A stretch of DNA of 21,636 nucleotides from CAZOEL01 sp964578835 (lineage in GTDB: Bacteria > Desulfobacterota > Syntrophobacteria > Syntrophobacterales > Syntrophobacteraceae): assembly GCA_964578835.1 (NCBI GenBank), contig CAZOEL010000100.1, positions 1 to 21,636 of the forward strand, written 5' to 3'. The position numbers and the translations under genes were made by a program. Positions 7,833 through 15,982 of this stretch are shown in pieces. The notes under the pieces were generated by a model, which was not told where the DNA came from, did not search any database, and worked only from the letters and a program-made list of their open reading frames with translations. Position 1 is the stretch's first letter; every line of letters starts with the position of its first letter.

Positions 7833-9557
7833 ATGAATTTGGGCCTCAAGGGTCGATTTCTTTTCCCGACTCTCATTCTCATAATTCTTGGAATGAGCTC
7901 CTTGTCCTCTGTCTCATACAAAATCTCCAAAAGCGCATTGGAGGACATCCTGAACGAAGAGATAGAGCAACTTGCCAGGATTACCAACGACAAGATATCG
8001 TCCTATTTAGAAGACCGCAAAGTAGACGTCAGCAATTGGGGCCAGCAAAAGATTTTTCAAACTGCTGTTCAAGATTCTTTTGTTGGCAAAGCAGCGCGCC
8101 AATCCGCCAGCGAATTGTTAGCAAGGATTAAGAAAGACTACAAATACTACGAAAATATATGCATAGCCAACGCTCAGGGAGAGCTCATCGCCGCAGCCGA
8201 TGATGCGGTTGTCGGGAAAGTCCAGGTCGCAGATCGGGATTACTTCCAGAAGTCATTCAAGGGCGCTCTTTCTGTTTCTGAAGTAATGGAAAGCCAGAGC
8301 ACCGGAAAAGCGGTCTTTGTCATATCTGCACCCATTAAAGAAAAAGATCAAGCTCTTGGCGTTCTTTTTGGAGTTTTGGATCTGGTCTATTTCAGCTCAA
8401 TAAACATAGACCCATTGAAGGTTGGAGCGAGCGGTTACGTTTATATTTTCCAGAGCGACGGCGCGGTGATCTCCCATCCGGACAAGCAGTTGATCCTGAA
8501 GAGCAGCATGAAAGAGTTCGATTTCGGTAAGGAGATGATGTCAAAGCAATCAGGTATTATCAGCTACAGTTTCGGGGGAGCTGATAGAATCGAAGCCTTC
8601 AGGAAAAATGAGGAGCTAGGCTGGACTATAAGTTGTGTGGGCATGAAAGAAGAGCTCCTGAGGCCCGTCAAGAGACTTGGCTACATCAACCTCGGCTTCA
8701 TGGCGTGCATCGTTCTTACAGTAGGATTAACGATCTGGCTCATAGCCAACGGCTCCATCAAACCTATCCTGAGGGTCATAGCCGATCTAAATGACGGGGC
8801 GGAGCAGGCGGCCGCCGCCTCCGGGCAGATCACTCTGGCCAGCCAGCAACTGGCTTCCGGAACATCCGAACAAGCTGCCTTCACCGAAGAGACTACTGCA
8901 GCTCTTGATGAAATGTCCTCCATGACCAGGCAGAATGCGGAGAACGCATCCCACGCCAATCAACTCATGGGGCAGGCAAGCCAGGTTGTCGAAAAGGCTA
9001 ATACGTCCATGGAAATCGTTACCGCCTCCATGACAGAAATCTCCAAAGCCTCGGAGGCTACGCAGAAGATCATTAAGACCATAGACGAAATTGCTTTCCA
9101 GACCAACCTCCTCGCCCTCAATGCAGCAGTGGAAGCTGCAAGAGCAGGAGAAGCAGGCGCAGGGTTCGCCGTTGTGGCGGATGAGGTGAGAAATCTCGCC
9201 AGAAGGGCGGCCGCGGCGGCAAGAGATACGGCAAATCTCATCGAAGGGACCGTGAAGAAGGTAAATGAGGGTTCCGAGTCTGTGGGGAAGACCAATGGAG
9301 AGTTCCGCCAGGTTGCCGCCACAGTGACAAAATCAACGGAGTTGGTCCGCGAGATTGCCGCCGCATCCCATGAGCAGGCTCAAGGGATCGAGCAGATAAA
9401 CAAAGCACTGTCCGAACTGGATCAGGTGATCCAACAGAATGCCGCCAATGCAGAAGAATCCGCATTGGCTTCTGAAGAGATGAATGCTCAAGCCGCGAAC
9501 ATGAGGAGATTTGTCGCAAGCCTTATGGCTATTGTGCGTGGAGACGCAAAAGACTAG
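7833..9557 (+). CDS. Methyl-accepting chemotaxis protein with a dCACHE sensor
   Basis: A 574-residue inner-membrane chemoreceptor. A transmembrane helix lies at about residues 10-29, a periplasmic dCACHE_1-type domain at about 35-275 (including VADRDYFQKSF and GYVYIFQSDGAVISHPD), and a second helix at about 285-305. A short HAMP-like linker (SIKPILRVIADL) leads to a long signalling coiled coil with the conserved hairpin tip IAFQTNLLALNAAVEAARAGE and GFAVVADEVRNLA. No CheR-docking pentapeptide is present at the C-terminus. The start at 7833 uses GAGGAG with a 7-base spacer; an in-frame ATG at 7818 lies on top of that site. It follows the substrate-binding protein gene by 237 bases in the same direction, suggesting a paired ligand-binding and signalling function through CheA/CheW. 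Confidence 0.95.
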   Translation: MNLGLKGRFLFPTLILIILGMSSLSSVSYKISKSALEDILNEEIEQLARITNDKISSYLEDRKVDVSNWGQQKIFQTAVQDSFVGKAARQSASELLARIKKDYKYYENICIANAQGELIAAADDAVVGKVQVADRDYFQKSFKGALSVSEVMESQSTGKAVFVISAPIKEKDQALGVLFGVLDLVYFSSINIDPLKVGASGYVYIFQSDGAVISHPDKQLILKSSMKEFDFGKEMMSKQSGIISYSFGGADRIEAFRKNEELGWTISCVGMKEELLRPVKRLGYINLGFMACIVLTVGLTIWLIANGSIKPILRVIADLNDGAEQAAAASGQITLASQQLASGTSEQAAFTEETTAALDEMSSMTRQNAENASHANQLMGQASQVVEKANTSMEIVTASMTEISKASEATQKIIKTIDEIAFQTNLLALNAAVEAARAGEAGAGFAVVADEVRNLARRAAAAARDTANLIEGTVKKVNEGSESVGKTNGEFRQVAATVTKSTELVREIAAASHEQAQGIEQINKALSELDQVIQQNAANAEESALASEEMNAQAANMRRFVASLMAIVRGDAKD

Positions 9558-10240
9558 GCAAGAGCTCTCAATTCCAGCAACAAAAGACAAATTGACGCAT
9601 CCGTAGCCCTCTGCATCCAAGAAAGCGCTGTCAGGCAAAATGATGAGCAACAAACCTGGGAGGATCGAAGGCGGCTGTCATGATGCGGATGCTCGAAATA
9701 ATACTCGTCGATTCTTCAACGTCCTGCGGTAAAACCTGCGGTTTCCTAAGTCCTTGAGGGCAACCTCTGGTAGAATCATAGAATCGCGCCAACCAGCTTG
9801 CCTTTTTCGCCTTCTTGAGGCAATATCCTCATGGTCGAACTTGATTCAATCGGGACTTTTTACCCCAGAGCAGCACTTGGGCGCGGAGCTGCTCGGCTGA
9901 CATCCATTGCCGATCCATCGGTTTTCGGGAGTGGATGCTTTATGCGGGTTTGGGTCCGAAGCGGAGGCGGGGAGCGCTAACTTACACTACATTAGATTGC
10001 GCTGGGCGTCCCATTGGCGCTCAGTCCCGGCTTGATCGCGACAGCCGGCGAAATGGGGCTATTCTAAATAGCCTCGATTCATGATTTCACAAAGAACCGA
10101 CCCATTCTTGCTCTCCGCTTTGAATTTCGCGACATATTCATATCAATCTGTTGCGGTTCGGCCATGCGTCATGCTAGGCATTGCAACCCATTAGGATTCT
10201 AAAGAAATAGGCGTCCTCATACAATTCCGAAGGAAAGAGA
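9558..10240. other. Intergenic region of about 680 bases with small hairpins
   Basis: I find no supported gene. A perfect hairpin GGCTATT-CTA-AATAGCC lies at 10057-10073, and just before it CCGGCT (10027-10032) pairs with AGCCGG (10043-10048). A tandem-like CCTGCGGT repeat occurs near 9723-9742. None has a T-tail. The region should hold the promoter of the B12/heme-oxygenase/GGDEF operon, but I could not pick a convincing -35/-10 pair or a sigma54 site. Confidence 0.5.
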
Positions 10241-10933
10241 ATGAATCGTTGCGAGCATTCTTCGGCCACGCCATCGGACAAAGCGCTTCTCAAACAGCTC
10301 TATCTGAATGATATCCTGTCTGCAAAACGCACTGCGGCTTTGGATAGGATCATGGCTGCATTCCACAGCGGCTATTCCATCCCAGAGATATACATGGATA
10401 TTTTCCAAGAATCCCTTCATGAAGTAGGTCGCCTATGGGAAACAAACCGCATAGGCGTCGCCGAAGAGCATGTAGCAACCGCAATCACCCAGTTCATCAT
10501 GTCGAATCTGTATCAGCATCTCGAAACCGCCGATGCGCGCAGGGGCAGGCTCGTCATCACGGGAATCCAGGGTGAGCTGCACCAGGTAGGCTCCAACATG
10601 GTTTCGGATGTGCTGGAAGCCGACGGCTGGGATGTCGTTTTTCTTGGCTCCGACGTCTCTCCGGAGAGCGCGATCGAAGCGGTCCGCAGGCATCACGCCG
10701 ATGTGCTGGGTATTTCAGCTACCTTGGCAAGGAATATTCCTGTCGTGGTAGACCTCGTTGATAGAGTAAAACAGGAGTTCGGCCTGGGCGCTCCCGGGAT
10801 TCTGCTGGGTGGCGGCGCTTTCCATAACTTCTCGGAGCTCCCGCGGGAGCTTGAGGGATGCATATTTGCCCGCGATCTGCGGGAGGCTGTGGAGATGATG
10901 CGAAAAATAAATATAGGAGGAAATGGAGAGTGA
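10241..10933 (+). CDS. Stand-alone cobalamin-binding protein, B12-photoreceptor type
   Basis: A 230-residue cytoplasmic protein with two parts. Residues about 10-95 form a B12-binding_2 helical bundle containing W66 and E76-H77, exactly the W-x9-EH motif that caps the upper face of adenosylcobalamin in CarH/LitR light sensors. Residues about 103-225 form a Rossmann-like B12-binding domain with E112-L-H114-Q-V-G117, the E/D-x-H-x-x-G motif that supplies the lower histidine ligand, then VVFLGSDVSPE and the GILLGGGAF loop. There is no MerR DNA-binding domain and no methyltransferase partner, so it is more likely a sensor than an enzyme subunit. Its TGA overlaps the GTG of the heme-oxygenase-like gene, implying co-translation. 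Alternatives are a redox or cobalamin-level sensor, or a heme-binding SCHIC-like variant. Confidence 0.9.
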   Translation: MNRCEHSSATPSDKALLKQLYLNDILSAKRTAALDRIMAAFHSGYSIPEIYMDIFQESLHEVGRLWETNRIGVAEEHVATAITQFIMSNLYQHLETADARRGRLVITGIQGELHQVGSNMVSDVLEADGWDVVFLGSDVSPESAIEAVRRHHADVLGISATLARNIPVVVDLVDRVKQEFGLGAPGILLGGGAFHNFSELPRELEGCIFARDLREAVEMMRKINIGGNGE

Positions 10934-12213
10934 AGCCGTTGATGGATGCCCTGAAAGAATCCACCCGGGAGCGACATGCCCGCATGGAGGGGCTTCCGTT
11001 CATCGCCGCCCTCACCAGTGGCGAGCTGCCTCTCAATTGCTATGTAGCCCAGTTGCGCGCCTTGGCTGTTATTCACGCCACTTTGGATCATGAGCTGCGT
11101 CAGGCTCAGCCTACGGAGATCATAACGCTCTACCAAGCCAGACCGTCTCGACTGGCGCTCCTTCGGTCGGATCTAAGCGTTTTCGATCGGCTCCCCGACT
11201 GCCTGGCGTCTATTGAGCGGGCTCTCCATATTGCCGACTGGATCCGAAAGGTTCGTCTGGAGCACCCCGAAGACCTGCCGGGCCTGCTCTATGTGCTGGA
11301 GGGGACAACCCTTGGCAATGCCGTCCATCTTCGGGATGTCGTGAAAGCGTTCGGTGAGCGCGTTGCAGGCGCCGTCCGCTACTATGCCGGCTACGGCGAC
11401 AAGACCGGCGAATACTGGAAAGAATTTGGCGCCGCCATGAATGCGCTTCCCGTAGACGGGACAGGTCGCGAACGGCTGATAACCGCTGGGCATGCGTTCT
11501 TTGATTGCCTTGAGAGGCTTTACTCCGCATTATATCCGGTCGCAGAAGACGGGTGGGGCTTTACAGCCAGCATGCTCAACCCCGAAGCTGGAAATCACCA
11601 GGTTCCGAATAGTGAGACAGAAATACGGGCGGCAATAATCGCTGCGCGCAGGTGCCGAGAAGAATTTCCTTATTTTGACGAGCGCTACCGCGAGCGGGGC
11701 GAGAGTTTTGCCAAAAGCGACGCCGCTTGGCTGGTCACACTCACCGCGCTGCCTCGGAGTCAGCTTTTGAGCCAGGTTGAATGGCTCGGAAGGGTGCTTT
11801 CTAACCGCGGGATGCCCAGATTGACTCTGGAGCGCCAGCTTGAGCTGCTCTACGAGGAGCTTGCATCGGCATTTCCGGAGCGGAGCGAAGTCTATGGGGG
11901 GCTGCTTGAAGCTTCAAGCTTCCTGAGATCGGAACGGTTGCAGGCCATTTCCGAAGCTGTATTCCATGACCTTGCCAGGCAGTTTCATATCGCTTCCAAT
12001 GACGAACTGGGGGGACGGCTTAGCAGGACAGGTGAGTTGATCGCATCAGCCGTCTGCGATGAGGCGCAAGGGATTTCCAATGCAGTTGACAGCCTGGTCT
12101 CTTGGATTACAGACGGACAGCGGTTTCCCGCCGCGTGGATTGAAGCGGTAAAGAGCATTACCGAACTTGCGCGTATTGAAGTCGCTCGCTCCGGCCGAGG
12201 GAGGAATTCATGA
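10930..12213 (+). CDS. Heme-oxygenase-like protein with an extra C-terminal domain
   Basis: A 427-residue protein. Residues 1-210 match biliverdin-producing heme oxygenases of the bacterial BphO type: the proximal helix LKESTRERHARME with H16 as likely heme ligand, the distal-helix pattern YVLEGTTLGN (121-130), and YYAGYGDKTGEYWKEF (151-166). Heme oxygenases open heme to biliverdin, CO and iron. Residues about 225-427 are an additional, mostly helical domain that I cannot name, with a segment PYFDERYRERGESFAKSDAAW around 247-267 and a leucine-rich RLTLERQLELLYEEL region. The start is GTG 10930, chosen because AGGAGG lies nine bases upstream and it overlaps the previous stop as GTGA. The next gene overlaps as ATGA. 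It could be an active enzyme making a bilin, or a heme-bound sensor. Confidence 0.87.
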   Translation: MKPLMDALKESTRERHARMEGLPFIAALTSGELPLNCYVAQLRALAVIHATLDHELRQAQPTEIITLYQARPSRLALLRSDLSVFDRLPDCLASIERALHIADWIRKVRLEHPEDLPGLLYVLEGTTLGNAVHLRDVVKAFGERVAGAVRYYAGYGDKTGEYWKEFGAAMNALPVDGTGRERLITAGHAFFDCLERLYSALYPVAEDGWGFTASMLNPEAGNHQVPNSETEIRAAIIAARRCREEFPYFDERYRERGESFAKSDAAWLVTLTALPRSQLLSQVEWLGRVLSNRGMPRLTLERQLELLYEELASAFPERSEVYGGLLEASSFLRSERLQAISEAVFHDLARQFHIASNDELGGRLSRTGELIASAVCDEAQGISNAVDSLVSWITDGQRFPAAWIEAVKSITELARIEVARSGRGRNS

Positions 12214-13718
12214 GCGCAGCGGACAATAACAACCACTTTCGGGCTTTCCTGACCGAAGCCCTTCCGCAGATAGCCTCTTTGCTTGAGCATTCGGCCACGC
12301 TGCACCTGGCGCTGCTCGGGCGCGATGGCGCCGTTCACTGGACAAATGGGGCTATGGCGAAACTGCTGGGCTGTGATGCGCCGTTGTTGGTTGGTCGTAA
12401 TATTGCGGAATTTCTCGCATCGACCGATATCGACCTGATTGCGGGACCCCTTGCTGGAGCCGAGCGTCTGCCTCAAGGGGGAATGTTGATGAATTTTCTT
12501 CTGAAGAACAATGTTCCCCATACGTTGCAGTGCTCGATCGTTTCTTTTGACTCCAAGATTATCCTCCTGGGCGAGCCGATGATCGAGAGCAATCGATCCC
12601 TGCAGGATGAGCTGCTTCAGCTCAATAGCCGGCTGGTCGTGCTTTCCCGCGAGAACATTCGCAAGGGACGCGATCTTGAAAGGACGGTTCGATCGCTCTC
12701 CAAGGAGATCGAACAGCGCAAGAAAGCGGAATCGGAGCTGCTTCGCTATCAGGATCAGATCGTCGAAGCGATGGCGCAGGTGGGGCAGTCGGAGGCTAAA
12801 TTCAGGGCCATCTTCGAACAATCGCCTCTGGGCGTGGCTTTGACGGATTCACTGACCGGACAGCTGATAGAGGTTAACAACCAGTTTGCGGAAAACGCGG
12901 GACGAAGCCGCGAGGAGCTTACTTCCATCGACTGGATGAGCATCACTCACCCTGACGACCGGCAAGCGCAACAGGAGCAGATGGATAGGCTCAATGCGGG
13001 AGAAATCGATAGCTTCCAGATCGACAAGCGCTATCTGCGCCCGAGCGGATCGGTGGTATGGGTCCACCTCACGGTGGCGCCCGTCATGATCGGGACGGAA
13101 GGAAGGCCCTGTTACCTTGGAATGGTGGAGGACATCACCGAGCGTAAACGGTATGAGCTCGAGATCGAGCAGGCCCGCGACGCCGCAGCCGCCGCTAACC
13201 GGGCGCTTCAAGTCGCGAACGCTGAGCTTTATCGGCTTGCCAGCACCGACCCTCTCACCGGCGTTTGTAACCGACGCTATTTCGAACAGGGCCTGGAAGT
13301 TGAAATGGCGCGCGCGCAACGCTACGGCGAGCCGCTGGCATTGGCGCTGCTGGACATTGACCATTTCAAGTCGATCAACGACTCTTTCGGTCATCATACG
13401 GGAGATGAGGTGCTGATAGAGGTGACCAAACGAGCTCAGTGCAATCTGCGGACGTCTGACTTGCTCGCGCGCTGGGGCGGAGAGGAGTTCGTGGTGTTGT
13501 TGCCGCACTGTAATGCAGCCAACGCCATGAATTTGGCTGAGAAGCTCCGCGTCTTGATTGCGGAGCATCCTTTCCCCGTTGTGGGTCCGGTTACAGCCAG
13601 CTTTGGCGTGGCCGAATACTGGCCCCCGGAAACTCTTGACAGTTGGGTCATGCGGGTCGACGCCGCGCTCTACGAAGCGAAGTCCGCCGGACGCAATACT
13701 GTGCGACTTGGTCTCTAA
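12210..13718 (+). CDS. PAS-PAS-GGDEF diguanylate cyclase
   Basis: A 502-residue cytoplasmic signalling protein without membrane segments. A first PAS-like domain spans about residues 25-122. A coiled-coil linker (about 128-185) follows, then a second PAS domain with PAC motif at 195-315 (EDITERKRYE), and a GGDEF domain from about 342. The active motif is GGEEF (423-427), with the metal-binding aspartate in LDIDHFKSIND, and the inhibitory site R-T-S-D (414-417) lies five residues before it. All point to active, product-inhibited synthesis of c-di-GMP. No N-terminal bilin-binding cysteine or GAF-PHY module is visible, so it is not a bacteriophytochrome. The ATG overlaps the stop of the heme-oxygenase-like gene and has GAGGGAGG just upstream. 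It is the likely output of the three-gene operon. Confidence 0.95.
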   Translation: MSAADNNNHFRAFLTEALPQIASLLEHSATLHLALLGRDGAVHWTNGAMAKLLGCDAPLLVGRNIAEFLASTDIDLIAGPLAGAERLPQGGMLMNFLLKNNVPHTLQCSIVSFDSKIILLGEPMIESNRSLQDELLQLNSRLVVLSRENIRKGRDLERTVRSLSKEIEQRKKAESELLRYQDQIVEAMAQVGQSEAKFRAIFEQSPLGVALTDSLTGQLIEVNNQFAENAGRSREELTSIDWMSITHPDDRQAQQEQMDRLNAGEIDSFQIDKRYLRPSGSVVWVHLTVAPVMIGTEGRPCYLGMVEDITERKRYELEIEQARDAAAAANRALQVANAELYRLASTDPLTGVCNRRYFEQGLEVEMARAQRYGEPLALALLDIDHFKSINDSFGHHTGDEVLIEVTKRAQCNLRTSDLLARWGGEEFVVLLPHCNAANAMNLAEKLRVLIAEHPFPVVGPVTASFGVAEYWPPETLDSWVMRVDAALYEAKSAGRNTVRLGL

Positions 13719-13789
13719 TTCGGCAATTCCATTCATGTCCGGCTATACGGCGAATGTCATCCCTCATCATGGAGTCCTGCTCCCGGCGC

Positions 13790-14536
13790 TCAGCATGAAA
13801 AGGACGCCGCCGAGCATGGCAAGGCAGGTTTGTGAGCTTGATTGTTCCTCTCCTCCCTCAAAAAGGGATTCACCTTGCAAACCTGCCCATCCTCGTAGGT
13901 AACCACAGTTTCGGCAAAGGCTTCGATGTCTTCCGGATCGTGGGTGATCATGATGACCGGAATATTGAAGATGGCCTGAATCCTGATGAGCTCCTTTCTC
14001 AATCTGGCTCGCAACAGGGTGTCCAGCGCTGAGAACGGCTCATCGAGGAGCAATAGCTTTGGCTTTCGGATGAGCGCCCTGGCCAGCGCCACCCTCTGCT
14101 TCTGACCTCCGGAGAGGTCGAAGGGAAAGCTGTCCTTGAGGCGCGATATCTCAAAGACCTCTAAAATATCTTCTAACTGGCGGAAGTCTTGATGCGCCAG
14201 GCGTCCCCGCCAGTTTCTCTTCAATCCGAAGCTCACATTTTCAGCCACGCTAAGATGCGGGAAAAGAGCGTAGTCCTGAAAGAGATAACCGATTCCGCGC
14301 TCGCGGGAAGGAATATTGATCCCAGCCTTTGAATCGAAAAGGGCTCGCCCGTTCAAGGAAATTCTTCCGGCATCCGGCTCGACGAGGCCCGCTATGGACT
14401 GCAATGTGAGCGTTTTCCCCGATCCCGACGGGCCGAAGAGGACCACGAACTGGTCTTGCGATGAGAAAGCCGCCTTGAGCTTGAAGCTCCTCCCGCGGGA
14501 TGACAACGCTTTTTCCACATCTACTTGAATCAACAT
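13790..14536 (-). CDS. modC: Molybdate ABC transporter ATP-binding protein
   Basis: A 248-residue ATPase of the inner-membrane molybdate importer. Walker A is GPSGSGKT, the Q-loop lies in YLFQDYALFPHLSV, the signature is LSGGQKQRVALARAL, Walker B is LLLLDEP, and the H-loop is in MITHDPEDI. It lacks the C-terminal molybdate-binding (MOP) domain of about 100 residues found in E. coli-type ModC; short forms like this are common in Deltaproteobacteria. The start at 14536 lies one base after the modA stop, so translation is probably coupled. An alternative ATG at 14584 would overlap modA. It is the last gene of the operon, and its end is close to the convergent GGDEF gene with no clear terminator between. 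Confidence 0.93.
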   Translation of the reverse strand: MLIQVDVEKALSSRGRSFKLKAAFSSQDQFVVLFGPSGSGKTLTLQSIAGLVEPDAGRISLNGRALFDSKAGINIPSRERGIGYLFQDYALFPHLSVAENVSFGLKRNWRGRLAHQDFRQLEDILEVFEISRLKDSFPFDLSGGQKQRVALARALIRKPKLLLLDEPFSALDTLLRARLRKELIRIQAIFNIPVIMITHDPEDIEAFAETVVTYEDGQVCKVNPFLREERNNQAHKPALPCSAASFSC

Positions 14537-14537
14537 G

Positions 14538-15308
14538 CTATGGCTTCCCGAATCCATACTCTGAAAGCACCTTCTGACCATCATCGCTCAGGACGAAATC
14601 CAAAAACTTCTGAGCGAGATCTTTCTTTTCAGTCGCTGCAACAATGGCGATCGGATAGAGAATCGGCTTGGTCTTTTCCATAACCGAAACGCTTCTCACC
14701 TTCTCTTTCGCGATGGCCGCATCGGTTGCAAAAACAAAGCCGGCATCGACTTCTCCTCTCGAGACATAATCGAGCACCTGACGGACCGAGTCGCCATAGA
14801 TGAGCTTCGGAGTCAGCGTCTCCCATAGTCCTTCGTTTGTCAGAGCTTCCTGCGCGTAGCGCCCTGCGGGAACCGTTTCCGTCTTGCCGACTGCGATCTT
14901 GGCTATTTCTTTTCCACCGAGGCCCTGAGCGTTCTTGACGGAAGCGCCCGATGCTTGCGGAACGATGAGCACGAGTCGGTTGCTCACGAAGTTCTTTCTG
15001 GACTCATGGGCGATCAACTTCTTTTCCTTCGCCTGATCCATGGTCTTCTGATCCGCGGAAGCGAAGAGATCGGCTGGGGCGCCTGCCTCTATCTGCTGCA
15101 GGAGCGGCCCGGAGGCGGCAAAATTGAAAATGACCTTTGCGCCGGGATTTGCGGCTTCAAACTTCTTGCCAACCTCCCGGAAAGCGTTGGTGAGGCTCGC
15201 CGCCGCGGAAACGATCAATTCCTGATCTGCCAAAGCGCCGTTAGCATAGAAGAGGAGCATCAAGGATAAGAGCAGGGATCTGAGCCAAACGGAGCTTTTA
15301 CTTTTCAT
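14538..15308 (-). CDS. modA: Molybdate-binding periplasmic protein
   Basis: A 256-residue substrate-binding protein. A Sec signal peptide spans about residues 1-28, with a likely cut after ALA. The mature part carries ModA hallmarks: VSAAASLTNAFREVGKKFE, FNFAASGPLLQQIEAGAPADLFASAD, and VDAGFVFATDA near the C-terminus. It would capture molybdate, or tungstate, in the periplasm and deliver it to ModB. The gene overlaps modB by four bases (ATGA) and is followed by modC after one base, so the three subunits are made together. Whether molybdate or tungstate is preferred cannot be read from the sequence. Confidence 0.95.
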   Translation of the reverse strand: MKSKSSVWLRSLLLSLMLLFYANGALADQELIVSAAASLTNAFREVGKKFEAANPGAKVIFNFAASGPLLQQIEAGAPADLFASADQKTMDQAKEKKLIAHESRKNFVSNRLVLIVPQASGASVKNAQGLGGKEIAKIAVGKTETVPAGRYAQEALTNEGLWETLTPKLIYGDSVRQVLDYVSRGEVDAGFVFATDAAIAKEKVRSVSVMEKTKPILYPIAIVAATEKKDLAQKFLDFVLSDDGQKVLSEYGFGKP

Positions 15309-15982
15309 CGGTCAATCTCCTTCAAGTATTGGGTTTTGAGGATTCTTCCGGCGGCCACGAGCACTGTGACGCACACCATGGAAGTGATGAGAACGAGAAT
15401 CGCGGCTTGCCGGTCGTTTCCAGCCTGCACCGCATCGTAGACGGCGAGGGAGAGGGTCTGGGTCTTGCCGGGCAGATTGCCCGCCACCATCAGGGTGGCT
15501 CCGAACTCTCCCATGGCCCTGGCGAAGGCAAGCATCGTACCCGCCATTATGCCGCGCCATGCAAGCGGAAACGATACCCTGAAGAATACGCCCCACTCAG
15601 AAGAGCCAAGGGTCCTTGCCGCCTTCTCCAAATTGCTGTCCACATTTTCAAAAGCCGCGCGCGCCGCTTTGTAGACGAGCGGCAACGAGACCAGGGCCGC
15701 GGCAATGACGGCCCCTTGCCAGGTAAACATGAGAGTGATTCCGAAGGCCTCATGCAACCAGCGGCCGATCCAGCCGTTTCGTCCAATAAGGACAATGAGA
15801 TAGTACCCCAGGACCGTCGGAGGAAGAACCAGGGGCAGAGTCAGAAAGGCATCCAGCCATTCTCTGCCCCAAAACCGAAAGCGCGCTATGAAGAAGGCAA
15901 AGGCGATTCCGATCAGGAAGGCAAAGAAAGAAGCCAGGCCCGCCACTTTCAAGGTCAGCAAAAGAGGCGTCATTGCGCTCAT
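15305..15982 (-). CDS. modB: Molybdate ABC transporter permease
   Basis: A 225-residue inner-membrane permease with about five hydrophobic segments, the usual size for ModB. The cytoplasmic coupling loop that contacts ModC is present (EKAARTLGSSEWGVFF, then SFPLA), as is the ModB signature ARAMGEFGATLMVAGNLPGKTQ. The other conserved segment, LPLVLPPTVLGYYL, is near residues 49-62. The start at 15982 overlaps the stop of the DUF364 gene by four bases (ATGA). No good ribosome site is visible, which fits translational coupling to the gene before it. An in-frame ATG at 15973 is possible. Confidence 0.95.
   Translation of the reverse strand: MSAMTPLLLTLKVAGLASFFAFLIGIAFAFFIARFRFWGREWLDAFLTLPLVLPPTVLGYYLIVLIGRNGWIGRWLHEAFGITLMFTWQGAVIAAALVSLPLVYKAARAAFENVDSNLEKAARTLGSSEWGVFFRVSFPLAWRGIMAGTMLAFARAMGEFGATLMVAGNLPGKTQTLSLAVYDAVQAGNDRQAAILVLITSMVCVTVLVAAGRILKTQYLKEIDR

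Noticed and set aside
9776..9832. 18-codon minus-strand frame MRILPQEGEKGKLVGAIL
   Set aside because: Too short, no ribosome site and no partner gene; could be a gene relic but nothing supports it.
12210..13718. Diguanylate cyclase as a bacteriophytochrome fed by the heme oxygenase
   Set aside because: It has PAS domains only. There is no GAF-PHY module and no bilin-attachment cysteine near the N-terminus, so a direct phytochrome role is not supported.
12849..13736. 295-codon minus-strand open frame, and a similar one at 11985-12821
   Set aside because: Both are shadows of the diguanylate cyclase and heme-oxygenase genes. Motifs and overlapping start/stop codons fix the plus-strand frames as the real ones.
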